Of a DNA stretch of 64,000 bases, positions 34,633 through 43,892 are shown in pieces. Below the pieces are notes generated by a model. It ran no database searches and was not told the origin of the DNA. It was given only the letters and a program-made list of their open reading frames with translations. Location: positions 62,001 through 126,000 of the forward strand of contig JAAYDC010000015.1 in the NCBI GenBank assembly GCA_012729455.1, given 5' to 3'. A program made the translations under genes and the position numbers. The DNA comes from Chloroflexota bacterium. GTDB lineage: Bacteria > Chloroflexota > Anaerolineae > UBA1429. Numbering within the stretch: position 1 is the stretch's first letter; the number at the start of each line of letters is the position of its first letter.

Positions 34633-34708
34633 CCGAACTGGCCATGGCGTGCCATGCGCTGTCCTTGCTGGGTTCGGTAAACGGCCAGCCGGAACGGGCT
34701 GGTTTTTT
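34633..34708 (+). promoter_or_regulatory. Candidate attenuator leader with alternative pairings
   Basis: CCGAAC (34633-34638) can pair with GTTCGG (34672-34677) around a small CATGG/CCATG hairpin. Alternatively CTGGCC (34638-34643) can pair with GGCCAG (34683-34688), which would melt the terminator stem CCAGCC/GGCTGG (34685-34702). It fits no riboswitch or T-box class I know. Confidence 0.45.
34685..34708 (+). terminator. Leader terminator before the DUF1015 gene
   Basis: CCAGCC, six-base loop, GGCTGG, then six T. It sits in the untranslated leader 18 bases before the start codon and just before the ribosome site, so it can only act as an attenuator. Confidence 0.65.
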
Positions 34709-34725
34709 GTTTGGCAGGAGAGAAT

Positions 34726-35994
34726 ATGGTTGAAATGTTGCCGTTTCGCGGCGTCCATTACGCGCTCAATACTCTGGATGGCGCGGTGCTGGCACCGCCC
34801 TATGACATCATATCGGAGGCTGACCGCCTACGCCTGGTAGGGCAGCATCCTCACAACATCGCGCGCATCGATGTCACCCCGCAGGGTGCCGACCCCGCCA
34901 ACTGGTATGCGCTCGCGACCGAACGCCTGCGAGATAGCCTGTCCGAGGGCATCCTGGTGCAGGATACACAACCGGCTTACTATGCCTATGTGCAGCAGTT
35001 CGTCCTGCCGGACAGGCGCACCTTTACCAGGCGCGGCCTGTTCGCAGCTGTGCGCCTGGCTGAGTGGGGCAAGGGCATCTACCGCCACGAGTTCACGCGT
35101 ACGGCACCGCGTGCCGACCGCCTCAACCTGATGCGCGCCACCCGTGCGCAGCTTAGCCCTGTATTCGGCATGCTGTCTGATCCGGGCGCTCAGCTGCAAG
35201 CCTGGCTGCAGCCGCCAGATAAACCGTGGCTGGATTACACCGATGCCGATGGTGTACGCCAGATCTTTTGGGCCATCGATTCGGCCAACGAGCTCAAGGC
35301 GCTTCGCAGTTACCTGGCGGACAAAGAGATCGTGATCGCCGACGGCCACCATCGCTACGAGACAGCCCTGGCTTACCGCGATGAACGGCGTGCCGCCGTG
35401 GGTGCACCAGCAGATGCACAGGATTATGACTACGTGCTGATGTATGTGTGCGCGGTTGAGGATCCTGGTCTTGTGATCTTGCCCACCCATCGCGTGGTGC
35501 GGGGTTTGCCCGGCTTTGATATCGATAAGCTCTTGCGCTGTCTATCCGAGCGCTTTGTGGTGGAATCTGCTCCTGCGGACGTACCGCTGGAGGAAGCAAT
35601 TCGCCGTTCGAGCAACGACCGCGTAGCCTTTGGCGTGTATACCGGTGCCAACGGGCGATTTATCTGTCGCAGACGTACCGCCGCCGACGCAGCTGCGCGT
35701 GCTGCGGGCGCTCCGGAGACGCTGGATGTCGCCATCCTGCAGCACTCTGTGATGGAGGGGTGCCTGGGGATCGATGCGGCCGCTCTAAAGGGCGGTGAAA
35801 ACGTGTTTTACACCATCCACGAAGACGAGGCTGCCGGCATGGTGGCGCGCGGCGAGGCTCAGGCGACTTTTATCCTCAACCCGACTCTGCTTTCGCAGAT
35901 TTGGGAGAGCGCCCGCCGTCTGGAAACCATGCCGCAAAAAAGCACCTATTTCTATCCCAAACTACTGACAGGCCTGGTGCTGCGCCTGCTCTAG
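34726..35994 (+). CDS. DUF1015-family protein
   Basis: 422 residues, soluble, typical family length. Recognisable blocks are FRGVHYA, LAPPYDIIS near the start, VIADGHHRYETALAYRDE in the middle (about residues 203-220), MYVCAVEDPGLVILPTHRVV, and FYTIHEDEAAGMVARGEAQATFILNPT towards the end. The biochemical role is not established; the family often neighbours serine-biosynthesis genes, as here (serA is 45 bases downstream), so a role in serine/phosphoserine metabolism is inferred. ATG 34726 has CAGGAG upstream. Confidence 0.85.
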   Translation: MVEMLPFRGVHYALNTLDGAVLAPPYDIISEADRLRLVGQHPHNIARIDVTPQGADPANWYALATERLRDSLSEGILVQDTQPAYYAYVQQFVLPDRRTFTRRGLFAAVRLAEWGKGIYRHEFTRTAPRADRLNLMRATRAQLSPVFGMLSDPGAQLQAWLQPPDKPWLDYTDADGVRQIFWAIDSANELKALRSYLADKEIVIADGHHRYETALAYRDERRAAVGAPADAQDYDYVLMYVCAVEDPGLVILPTHRVVRGLPGFDIDKLLRCLSERFVVESAPADVPLEEAIRRSSNDRVAFGVYTGANGRFICRRRTAADAAARAAGAPETLDVAILQHSVMEGCLGIDAAALKGGENVFYTIHEDEAAGMVARGEAQATFILNPTLLSQIWESARRLETMPQKSTYFYPKLLTGLVLRLL

Positions 35995-36039
35995 GTGAGT
36001 CTGGGATTGTGGGCCTAACCTGAACCGAGGAGAAGAGAG

Positions 36040-37650
36040 ATGCGCATTCTGGTAACCGAACCGCTCGAAAAGACCGGCATGGAGATCCTGCAGCGAAACG
36101 CGCAGGTCGATGTCGTCATAAACCCCTCTTCCGAGGAGCTGCAAGGCCTCATCGGTTCGTACGATGCCCTGGTGGTGCGCTCGCGCACACAGGTCAACCG
36201 TGCGCTGATCGAACATGCAGAGAACATCAAGGTTGTAGGCCGTGCCGGCACCGGCGTGGATAACATCGATGTCGACGCTGCCACCGAGCGCGGTATCATC
36301 GTGGTGAATGCGCCCAGCGGCAACAGCAACGCGGTGGCCGAAGAGACCATCGCCATGATACTGATCCAGGCGCGCCGCCTGTATCAGGCAATCGCTACCA
36401 CCAAGGCAGGTAAGTGGGAAAAGAGCTCTTTGCAGGGCTTTGAGGTCAAGGGCAAGATGCTTGGTCTGATCGGCCTGGGACGCGTTGGCTCGCTGGTGGC
36501 ATCCAAAGCCAAAGGGCTCGAGATGCGCGTGATCGCCTTTGACCCGTATACCTCTCCCGAGCGCGCCGCCTCGAGCGGTATTGAGCTGCTTGGCTTTAAT
36601 GAGGTGCTCGCTCAGGCTGATTTTATCACCGTGCACACCCCGCTGACGGCTGAAACCAAGGGGCTGATTAACCTCAACGCGTTACGCCGGATGAAGCCGA
36701 GTGCCTTTATCATCAACTGCGCCCGCGGCGGTATCATTAACGAATCCGACCTCAAGATCGCCCTCTCCACCAACGTGATCGCCGGCGCTGCCCTGGATGT
36801 GTTCGAAGTCGAGCCGGTGCGCGATACCGAGCTGGTGGCACTGCCCAACCTGCTGCCAACCCCGCATTTGGGAGCATCTACTATCGAGGCGCAGGAATCC
36901 GTCTCACTGGACGTGGCACAGGCGGTTATCGACGCGCTGGAAGGCCGCATGCCCTCCAGCCCCGTCAACCTGCCCTACCTGCCGCCCAACGAAGCGGCCT
37001 TCCTGGCGCCCTACATTGACCTGGCCGAACGTCTGGGCAGCTTTTTCATTCAGTGGCGCGGCGAAATGGGCAGCCGCATCGAGCTGACCTATGATGGCGA
37101 GCTCTCGACGCGCGATGTGCGCGGGCTTACCTCGGCCTTTTTGGCCGGGCTGCTGGGGGCTGTCAGCGATGCGCCGATTAACCGCGTAAACGCCACCATG
37201 TATGCCCGCCAGCGCGGACTGATCGTCTCCGAGGTAAAGGCCGGCAACTCCAAGCTGCACCATACCATGATCACGGCGCACTTTCCGGATTGCGGCGCAG
37301 CCAACATATCCGGCACCATCATTCAGGGCGAACCGCACCTGGTGATACTGGATTCCTACCGCCTGGATACCGTCTTGCAGGGCAGTATGCTGGTTGACCT
37401 GCACCACGACCGGCCCGGCTTTGTGGGCGCCATCGGTCAGCTCCTGGGACAGGCCAATGTCAACATCTCGTTCGCCCAATTGGGACGCTTTAGCCAGGGC
37501 GGGCAATCGATCATGATCCTGGGATTGGACGACGAGCTGAATCACACCCTGTTGGAGGATGTGCGTCAGCTGCCGGGTATGGAGCGTGCCCGCATGGTCA
37601 AGCTGCCGGCACTCAACGAGTCGCTGGCCTACAACTGGGACGAGGAATAA
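36040..37650 (+). CDS. serA: D-3-phosphoglycerate dehydrogenase, long form with ACT domain
   Basis: 536 residues. The NAD domain has GLIGLGRVGS (about 145-153); the catalytic set is R229 in CARGGI, a Glu in VFEVEP and H276 in PHLGAS. An intervening ASB domain (~320-450) precedes a C-terminal ACT domain (DRPGFVGAIGQLLGQANVNIS) that binds serine for feedback control in this type. It oxidises 3-phosphoglycerate in the first step of serine synthesis. GGAGAAGAG precedes ATG 36040. Second gene of the attenuator-controlled operon, followed by a strong bidirectional terminator. Confidence 0.94.
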   Translation: MRILVTEPLEKTGMEILQRNAQVDVVINPSSEELQGLIGSYDALVVRSRTQVNRALIEHAENIKVVGRAGTGVDNIDVDAATERGIIVVNAPSGNSNAVAEETIAMILIQARRLYQAIATTKAGKWEKSSLQGFEVKGKMLGLIGLGRVGSLVASKAKGLEMRVIAFDPYTSPERAASSGIELLGFNEVLAQADFITVHTPLTAETKGLINLNALRRMKPSAFIINCARGGIINESDLKIALSTNVIAGAALDVFEVEPVRDTELVALPNLLPTPHLGASTIEAQESVSLDVAQAVIDALEGRMPSSPVNLPYLPPNEAAFLAPYIDLAERLGSFFIQWRGEMGSRIELTYDGELSTRDVRGLTSAFLAGLLGAVSDAPINRVNATMYARQRGLIVSEVKAGNSKLHHTMITAHFPDCGAANISGTIIQGEPHLVILDSYRLDTVLQGSMLVDLHHDRPGFVGAIGQLLGQANVNISFAQLGRFSQGGQSIMILGLDDELNHTLLEDVRQLPGMERARMVKLPALNESLAYNWDEE

Positions 37651-37677
37651 CCCGTCCGGACCAACCTGTTAACACAA

Positions 37678-37711
37678 AACGAGGCCTGGTCACTAGCAAC
37701 CAGGCCTCGTT
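37678..37711. terminator. Bidirectional terminator between serA and the acyltransferase
   Basis: AACGAGGCCTGGT and ACCAGGCCTCGTT form a perfect 13-pair stem with an eight-base loop between convergent genes. Confidence 0.85.
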
Positions 37712-37727
37712 GGTTTAGGACAGGCTT

Positions 37728-38459
37728 TTACTCGGGATTGTGGTCGTACTCGTAGACGTCCATGGCAGCGGCTTGTGCGCGCAGCGCCAGGCTGGCGGCG
37801 TAGCGTCCGCGGCGCTCTTCAGGAATTAATGTGGCAATGCCCTGCATGATCTCGTGCCCCAGGGCATCCATCTGCTCGCGCTCGGGCACATCTGGCACCA
37901 GGTTAAAGGGGCCAATAGGTGCGCCGATACGAAACTCGACCCGCGCGCGCTGGAATAACCGAAGGCGCGGAAAAATATCGCGAACGCCGGTGGTGCCGAT
38001 CGGCAGCACAGGTACACCGCTGCGCAGCGCCAGAAAGGCGGCGCCGGGCCGTGCAGAGCGCAGCACGGCAGCACTGGCAGAGGCTTCGGGATACATGCCC
38101 ACAATACCGCCCAGCTTGAGGACCTTTTGTGCAGCCATCAGCGCAGCACGTGAGTTACCCCCGCGATGCACGGCAAAGTAACCCCACAACCGCGGGAAGA
38201 GGGTCGCCCACATGGGGGCGTTGGGCATGCGAAATCCGCCCAGAAACTCCATCGGCCAGGGCAAGATGCTGATCATAATGGCCGGGTCGAGGTAACTGAA
38301 ATGGTTCGAGACCACCAGCAGAGGACCGTGTTTGGGCAGGTTTTCACGACCGATTACCGACACATCGGCGATGCTGCGAAGGGCTGCGTTCGCCAGAGTA
38401 TGCAGCAGTTTGCGGATCACCCATCTGCGCGGATACACCAGGTCAGTCGCTTCAGCCAT
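37728..38459 (-). CDS. PlsC-like lysophospholipid acyltransferase
   Basis: 243 residues. SNHFSYLDPAI is a canonical HX4D catalytic motif, GYFAVHRGG is block II, and MYPEASAS replaces the usual EGTRS in block III. The C-terminal ~40 residues are helical and end in an acidic tail. It probably acylates a glycerophospholipid precursor at the membrane; the exact acceptor cannot be assigned. ATG 38459 is chosen; GTG codons at 38465 and 38468 are alternatives. Follows the MFS gene by 22 bases and is likely in its operon. Confidence 0.83.
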   Translation of the reverse strand: MAEATDLVYPRRWVIRKLLHTLANAALRSIADVSVIGRENLPKHGPLLVVSNHFSYLDPAIMISILPWPMEFLGGFRMPNAPMWATLFPRLWGYFAVHRGGNSRAALMAAQKVLKLGGIVGMYPEASASAAVLRSARPGAAFLALRSGVPVLPIGTTGVRDIFPRLRLFQRARVEFRIGAPIGPFNLVPDVPEREQMDALGHEIMQGIATLIPEERRGRYAASLALRAQAAAMDVYEYDHNPE

Positions 38460-38481
38460 GCCCACCACCTGAGTGTCAATA

Positions 38482-39822
38482 CTATGACATCGTTATCTCG
38501 GATTCCTCGTACGCGGCCGCGATGGCCGCCTTTTCGTCCATCAATAACAAGATCAGCATGCCCACGATCATCAGGCCGGCCATCACAAAGAGACCGGCTC
38601 GCAAGCCGGCTTTATCGGCCGCTATCGGGTCCATCCCATGGGTGAGCATGTAGCGATGGGCAAAATCCGCCGCTACCCAGCCATATACCAACGGCCCCAG
38701 GAAGGAGGATGTGCGTCCGGCCACCGAGTAAAAGCCATAGAACTCGGCGCTTTTAGCCACCGGCGAAATCAACCCTACGATGGTACGGCTGACCGACTGC
38801 ACGCCCGCCATGGCAAGACCTGCCAACGATGCAACCATAAAGAACATCGTAGCGTTGGGCGTGATGTAAATCAATAAAACCGCCAGCGCCATCAGCCCGA
38901 TCGCCACCAGGAGCGACCCCTTGGCACTGGCGCGCTGCACCAGGCTGCCGAAAACCCAGGCTCCCAACACGTTTGTGACCTGTACCAGGATCACCAAAAT
39001 GATCAGCCCCTGCTGTTGGATACCAAACAGCGTGCCGCCCAGGATAGCGGCGAAATCCATGGCGGCGATGACCCCGCCGTTAAAGACGATGCTGGCAATA
39101 ACAAAACGCACTGCCTGCTTGTAGCGCGAAGCCTCGCGGATAGTTCGCCACAGGCGCTTGAACCCGACCGTGATATAGTTCTCGCCCGCCGGCAGGCTGC
39201 GATGCGGGGCGCGCTCGGGCAGCCAGATAAAGATAAAGACGGCGCTAATGCCATAAAAGACGGCCCCCAGCACCATCACAAGACGCACGGTCAGCGTGCC
39301 CGGAAACACCAGGATCAGCGGCAGTGCCAGCAGCAAGATGACGATGCCTCCGGCTGAACCGACAGCCCAGCCGATGCCGGAGATGCGCCCCATCTCGTGC
39401 GGAGCGGCAATCTCGGGCAAAAAGGCATCATAAACCACTTGGGCGCTGCGGTAACCGATCTCGGCGAGGATGAAAAAGAGCATGCCAGTGACGATGTCGC
39501 CCTTTTGGACAAAGAACAAGAGCCCCATAAAGAGCACCGCCTGCGCGGTGAACACAAACAGGAAGCGTTTCTTGGCGCCCGAATAGTCTGCGATGGCGCC
39601 TACAATCGGCGAGATGATCGCCACAACCAGCATGGCGATGCCGATGGCAGTGCCCCACAGGCGCGTGCCAAGTGCTCCGCCGACGACAGCATTTTTAAAA
39701 TAAGTGGAATAGACCGCCAACAACACGATGGCGGCATAAGCCGAGTTGCCAAAATCGTACAGGTACCACGCCAGCTGCTGACGTTTGGTCACACCGGGCA
39801 TGGATGTAGTAGTGTCCGTCAC
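38482..39822 (-). CDS. MFS transporter, UMF1/Atg22-like
   Basis: 446 residues and about 12 membrane helices. The start QQLAWYLYDFGNSAYAAIV is the signature of the UMF1/Atg22-like branch of the major facilitator superfamily, and SVSRTIVGLISP plus FYGFYSVAGRTSSFLGPL are typical of its second half. Substrate unknown; amino acids or peptides are known for Atg22. GTG 39822 overlaps the aldolase stop (GTGTGA), so the two are coupled, and the larger open frame beyond it is a shadow of the aldolase gene. Confidence 0.87.
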   Translation of the reverse strand: MTDTTTSMPGVTKRQQLAWYLYDFGNSAYAAIVLLAVYSTYFKNAVVGGALGTRLWGTAIGIAMLVVAIISPIVGAIADYSGAKKRFLFVFTAQAVLFMGLLFFVQKGDIVTGMLFFILAEIGYRSAQVVYDAFLPEIAAPHEMGRISGIGWAVGSAGGIVILLLALPLILVFPGTLTVRLVMVLGAVFYGISAVFIFIWLPERAPHRSLPAGENYITVGFKRLWRTIREASRYKQAVRFVIASIVFNGGVIAAMDFAAILGGTLFGIQQQGLIILVILVQVTNVLGAWVFGSLVQRASAKGSLLVAIGLMALAVLLIYITPNATMFFMVASLAGLAMAGVQSVSRTIVGLISPVAKSAEFYGFYSVAGRTSSFLGPLVYGWVAADFAHRYMLTHGMDPIAADKAGLRAGLFVMAGLMIVGMLILLLMDEKAAIAAAYEESEITMS

Positions 39823-40871
39823 ACTGCACCTGCTTTCCGGCCGCCCAGCACGCGCGCCATGATACACAACGCCTGCTTGATCTCTGCTTCGCCAATGCCC
39901 AAGTGTGTGACGGCACGCAGGTGGAGGGAGTCCATTGAAGATACCCGTAAACCCTCGGCGGCGAGTTCTTGCAACACCTGCTCCTGTGGCTTGTCCGAGT
40001 TGAGCGTAAACATTACCATATTGCTCTGCACCAGGTTCATATCCACATTGACCCCGCGGATATCCAGCATACCCTCGGCCAGCATGCGCGCATTCGCATG
40101 ATCCTCGGCCAGGCGGTCGACCATCTGCTCGAGCCCCACCAGGGCGGCTGCCGCTAGCACACCAGCCTGGCGCATGCCGCCGCCCACCACCTTGCGGTTG
40201 CGCAACGCCTCGTCGATAAACGCTTTCGAGCCGCACAGCGCCGAACCGACCGGCGCGGCCAGTCCCTTGGAAAAGCACAGCTGCACCGAATCACATTCTG
40301 CCACCAGATCGGCCATCTTGACACCTAGGGCGATAGCAGCGTTAAAGACGCGCGCACCATCGAGGTGGATAGCGAGGCCGTACTTTTTCGCCACCTCGAT
40401 CTGGCGGTGCATCTGCTCGTAACTGAGCACCGTGCCGCCGCAGCGGTTGTGTGTGTTTTCGAGGCACAGCAGCCTGGTGCGCGGAAAGTGCACGTTGTCG
40501 CCGCGGATGGCCCACTCGATCTGGGCAGGATCCATGCTGCCGTCGGCCAGGTTGGGGACGGTGTGCATCGAAATACCGCCCAACACCGAGGCCCCGCCGC
40601 ATTCATAGATAAAGGTGTGCGAATTATCGCCCATGATGGCCTCATCACCGCGACGGCAGTGTGTCAGGAGAGCCACGAGGTTTCCCATCGTCCCGCTCGT
40701 GACAAACAGAGCTGCCTCCTTGCCAAGTTTCTCAGCCGTCGCCTCCTGCAGGCGGCGCACAGTGGGATCTTCCTGGTAGACGTCATCGCCCACCTCGGCA
40801 TGATACATGGCCTCGCGCATGGCTGGAGTGGGGAGCGTAACGGTATCGCTGCGCAGATCTATGCTTGGCAT
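39819..40871 (-). CDS. ltaE: Low-specificity threonine aldolase
   Basis: 350 residues, fold-type I PLP enzyme. DLRSDTVTLPTPAMREAM at the N-terminus, SGTMGNLVA, LENTHN, HLDGARVFNAA and SKGLAAPVGS (Schiff-base lysine about K202) are diagnostic. It splits threonine/allo-threonine to glycine and acetaldehyde. The start is ATG 40871 behind GAGG. Coupled to the downstream MFS gene, which hints at transport of an amino acid, but this is inference. Confidence 0.92.
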   Translation of the reverse strand: MPSIDLRSDTVTLPTPAMREAMYHAEVGDDVYQEDPTVRRLQEATAEKLGKEAALFVTSGTMGNLVALLTHCRRGDEAIMGDNSHTFIYECGGASVLGGISMHTVPNLADGSMDPAQIEWAIRGDNVHFPRTRLLCLENTHNRCGGTVLSYEQMHRQIEVAKKYGLAIHLDGARVFNAAIALGVKMADLVAECDSVQLCFSKGLAAPVGSALCGSKAFIDEALRNRKVVGGGMRQAGVLAAAALVGLEQMVDRLAEDHANARMLAEGMLDIRGVNVDMNLVQSNMVMFTLNSDKPQEQVLQELAAEGLRVSSMDSLHLRAVTHLGIGEAEIKQALCIMARVLGGRKAGAV

Positions 40872-40906
40872 TGGCCTACCTCGGTAGTATATAAGCGAGC
40901 CCAAGC

Positions 40907-40935
40907 AATCTACTCTGAAAAGCTGATCGGGTCAA
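40907..40935 (-). promoter_or_regulatory. Promoter of the aldolase-MFS-acyltransferase run
   Basis: TTGACC (40935-40930), 17 bases, TAGATT (40912-40907), reading leftward. Confidence 0.5.
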
Positions 40936-41035
40936 GCCAAGGACTAACACTTGCATTCTGGCGCCAAGACATTATCGTATAGGTGTTCAACTGCCCATAT
41001 CCATCCAAATACACATAACAGACTAGGAGACCATC

Positions 41036-42115
41036 ATGGCGATCCCGGAAAAGATGCTCGCAGTACGTGTTTACAACCCCGACGATTACCGACTCGAAAC
41101 CGTGGATGTGCCGCTCATCGGAGCGGGCGAAGTATTGATCCGCGTGCTCGCTACAGGCATCTGCGCCAGTGATGTTAAAACCTGGCACGGCGCCCGGGTG
41201 TGGGGTTCGCCAGAGATCGCGCCCTACATCGAAGCGCCGGTGATCGCCGGGCACGAGTTTGTTGGCGAGGTTGTGGCGCTAGGCGAAGGCGCCGCAGAAA
41301 AGTTCGGCCTGCAATTGGGCGACTGGGCTGTCTCGGAGCAGATCGTGCCATGTTGGCAATGCCGTTTTTGCAAGCGCGGTCAATACTGGATGTGCCAGCC
41401 CCACGACATCTATGGATTTAAGAAAGACCGCGCCGAGGGGTCATGGGCCGAGTATATGCGCTTCCCGGCCAATGCGATCGTGCACAAAGTGCCCAAGACG
41501 ATCCCCTATGAACAAGCCGCCCTAATCGAACCGCTGGCCTGCGGGATCCACGCCGTCGAGCGTGGTGATATTCAACTGGGTGATACGGTGGTCATCGCCG
41601 GCATGGGGCCGATCGGCCTGTGCATGCTGCAGGTGGCGCGCCAAAAAGGGCCTGGGCTGCTGATCGCCCTCGATGCCAAGCCCAAGCGCCTCGAGCTGGC
41701 CAAAAAGTTAGGCGCCGACATGGCGATCGACGTGCGCGAGGGCGATGCTGAGCAGCGCGTGATCCATCTGACGGATGGCTACGGCTGCGATGTTTACATC
41801 GAGGCGACTGGTGCGGGGCCAGCCATCAACCAGGGGCTGCAGATGATCCGCAAGCTGGGCACCTTTGTCGAGTTCTCGGTGCACGCCGGGCCGGTGCCGA
41901 TCGACTGGTCGGTAATCGGCGATGTCAAAGAGTTAAACATCCATGGCGCACACCTGGGGCCTTATGCCTACCCCAATGCGATCCGTTACCTGCAAAATGG
42001 CGTGGTGGATGGCGCGGCGCTGGTCTCGCACACCTTGCCGCTCAGCGATTTCCATCGCGCGCTGGAGATCGCCGCCAGCGGCGACGACTCGGTCAAGATC
42101 GTGCTGATACCCTGA
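41036..42115 (+). CDS. Zinc-dependent medium-chain alcohol/polyol dehydrogenase
   Basis: 359 residues of the MDR family. GICASD starts the catalytic zinc site, AGHEFVGEV gives the His-Glu pair, and CWQCRFCKRGQYWMC (four cysteines) binds the structural zinc. AGMGPIGLCMLQVA is the cofactor loop. The closest remembered group is the erythritol/threitol or L-threonine dehydrogenase-like branch; the exact polyol cannot be set. ATG 41036 follows TAGGAGA. Divergent from the aldolase; a bidirectional terminator follows. Confidence 0.87.
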   Translation: MAIPEKMLAVRVYNPDDYRLETVDVPLIGAGEVLIRVLATGICASDVKTWHGARVWGSPEIAPYIEAPVIAGHEFVGEVVALGEGAAEKFGLQLGDWAVSEQIVPCWQCRFCKRGQYWMCQPHDIYGFKKDRAEGSWAEYMRFPANAIVHKVPKTIPYEQAALIEPLACGIHAVERGDIQLGDTVVIAGMGPIGLCMLQVARQKGPGLLIALDAKPKRLELAKKLGADMAIDVREGDAEQRVIHLTDGYGCDVYIEATGAGPAINQGLQMIRKLGTFVEFSVHAGPVPIDWSVIGDVKELNIHGAHLGPYAYPNAIRYLQNGVVDGAALVSHTLPLSDFHRALEIAASGDDSVKIVLIP

Positions 42116-42135
42116 CGAGATTTGTTATGTAAAAC

Positions 42136-42166
42136 ACAAACAGGGAGGCATGGCCTCCCTGTTTGT
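42136..42166. terminator. Bidirectional terminator between the dehydrogenase and htrA
   Basis: ACAAACAGGGAGGC and GCCTCCCTGTTTGT form a perfect 14-pair stem around a three-base loop, with A- and T-rich flanks that serve both strands. Confidence 0.9.
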
Positions 42167-42177
42167 TTGTTGGACCG

Positions 42178-43428
42178 TCAGGAACGTGCGTCCAGTACCA
42201 GCTCAACAGTGATGGTGCTGCCATTGCGTAGGATTGTCAGCTGGATGGTCTGCCCAACCTCGGTGTACCTGGTCAGGTAGCTGATCAGATCGTCGAACTT
42301 GTTCACGTCAGTGCCATCGATCTGGATAATGATGTCACCGCCAGTGGGAACGTTACCGCCCATCACCTGAGTGGTGCCCGTAGCGGCGCGCAAGCCGGCG
42401 CGCTCCGCAGGGCTGTCGGCCGCAATCTTGACCACCATCACACCGCGCTGATCGGGGCCCATGCCCAATGCCTCAGCCACTGGCTGGCTGATCGTAAAGG
42501 TGCTGATGCCCAGACGCGGATGCTGGTAGGAACCCGTCTCGATCAGCACCGGCACGACCTTTTTCACAATGTTTGAAGGGATCGCAAAGCCGATGCCGGC
42601 ATTGCTGGCTGAGGCGGATTCAATCGCCGCATTGACTCCGATGACCTCACCTTCCATATTCAAAAGCGGTCCACCCGAGTTACCGGGGTTGATGGCTGCA
42701 TCGGTCTGGATGATATCGGGGATGGTATAGACGGCACCCGACGACGTGCGCGCGCCGGCAGGGATGGTGCGACCAAGGGCCGAGATGATCCCGAGCGTCA
42801 TGGTACCCTGCAGGCCAAAGGGGTTGCCGATAGCAATGACTTCCTGGCCGACACGCACCAGGTCCGAATCGCCCAAGACGAGCGGTACGGCATGCTCGAT
42901 ATCCGTATCGACCTGAATGACTGCCAGGTCGCTATCCGGGTCAGTGCCGATCACCTTGGCGGGCAGGCTGGTATCATCCCAAAAAGTGACGTACACCATC
43001 TGCGCGCCTTCCACGACGTGGTTATTGGTGACAATGTGGCCCTGGTCATCGTACACAAAGCCAGAGCCCTCGCCCACTGCATAGCTGGGACCTTCGGAGG
43101 AATCCAGGTTCATCGCTTGCGACGCCACGCGGATGTTGACCACCGAGGGGTTGATGCGCTGGTAGAGCAGCTCGAGGTTGGTCGTATCCTCGGGCGCTAC
43201 CGTGGCGACCGGCGCACGCGTGACACGCGGACGCGGGGTGACATGGCTGGTTGCGACTGTCGGCCGCGAGGGCGTTTGGGTCACGCGCGCATTGGCCAGC
43301 GCTGTACCCTGCGCCTCGAGTTGTTTGGTCATCTTATCGAACTGAACAAGGCTCAGACAACCGGTGAACAAAGTGCTGACTATTAGAAGAACCACACCCA
43401 AATAGGCAGGACGTATTAGCTTTTTCAT
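42178..43428 (-). CDS. htrA: HtrA/DegP-like serine protease with PDZ domain
   Basis: 416 residues. A hydrophobic N-terminus ending LFTGC (residues ~20-24) suggests a lipoprotein signal or a membrane anchor; a Thr/Pro-rich linker (~45-75) follows. The trypsin fold has His in TNNHVVEG (about 135), Asp in DSDLAVIQ (about 164) and Ser in GNSGGPL (about 247). The last ~95 residues are a PDZ domain (GGDIIIQIDGTDV). An extracytoplasmic protein-quality protease. ATG 43428; no adjacent sensor kinase. Confidence 0.92.
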   Translation of the reverse strand: MKKLIRPAYLGVVLLIVSTLFTGCLSLVQFDKMTKQLEAQGTALANARVTQTPSRPTVATSHVTPRPRVTRAPVATVAPEDTTNLELLYQRINPSVVNIRVASQAMNLDSSEGPSYAVGEGSGFVYDDQGHIVTNNHVVEGAQMVYVTFWDDTSLPAKVIGTDPDSDLAVIQVDTDIEHAVPLVLGDSDLVRVGQEVIAIGNPFGLQGTMTLGIISALGRTIPAGARTSSGAVYTIPDIIQTDAAINPGNSGGPLLNMEGEVIGVNAAIESASASNAGIGFAIPSNIVKKVVPVLIETGSYQHPRLGISTFTISQPVAEALGMGPDQRGVMVVKIAADSPAERAGLRAATGTTQVMGGNVPTGGDIIIQIDGTDVNKFDDLISYLTRYTEVGQTIQLTILRNGSTITVELVLDARS

Positions 43429-43570
43429 CGTGACGCCATCCTCTCACATTGCCGTGCTTGTCGAAATGTTCCAGTTATATTTGTATGATTCCATTGTCAG
43501 CTGCTTGATGATCGAATGCAAATATCCGCGCCCGACATTTTAAATAGCACTTTTGGAGCGTGAAATCCAT

Positions 43571-43598
43571 TTACAAGCGTAAATGCATGTGTTATAAT
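43571..43598 (+). promoter_or_regulatory. Promoter of the small zinc-ribbon gene
   Basis: TTACAA, 16 bases, perfect TATAAT, with expected +1 near 43605 and a ~90-base leader. Confidence 0.65.
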
Positions 43599-43694
43599 AG
43601 CTCTGGCTTAATGTTGCTCGGTTTAATCCATTATCAGTTGGCTTGGTAGTCGAAAGCAAACCAAACGGTCTCGCTCAGGACAGGGAGGAAAGAC

Positions 43695-43883
43695 ATGGAC
43701 GTCAATGCCGAAGCACCCAAAATGCCGCAGCTCAAGGATTGCCCCAAATGTGGACGCAGCAACATGTCCGACGCGCGCTATTGTGAAGGATGCGGTGCCA
43801 GCCTCAAGGATGTAGTCCCGCAGACGGCGACCCCCGAGAAAAAGAAGGGATTACTCGCCAAATTGTTTGGCCGCGAGTCCTAA
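43695..43883 (+). CDS. Small zinc-ribbon protein
   Basis: 62 residues. DCPKCGRSN and YCEGCGAS give a CxxC...CxxC zinc ribbon over residues 16-34; a short linker leads to a basic amphipathic tail (KKKGLLAKLFGRES) that could touch membrane or nucleic acid. Function unknown. It has a good promoter, a GGGAGGAAAGA ribosome site and its own terminator, so it is a free-standing, probably well-expressed gene. Confidence 0.8.
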   Translation: MDVNAEAPKMPQLKDCPKCGRSNMSDARYCEGCGASLKDVVPQTATPEKKKGLLAKLFGRES

Positions 43884-43892
43884 TCAACCACG

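Noticed and set aside
34631-34712. T-box or known riboswitch before DUF1015
   Set aside because: No T-box core (GGGTGG-type box) and no conserved blocks of the classes I can recall.
34521-34733. Leader peptides in the DUF1015 leader (frames from 34644 and 34654)
   Set aside because: Short frames exist but show no run of one regulatory codon and no ribosome site, so attenuation by translation is unsupported.
38482-40278. 598-residue version of the MFS protein starting at 40278
   Set aside because: The extra N-terminus is an alternative frame of the threonine aldolase; GTG 39822 couples with the aldolase stop.
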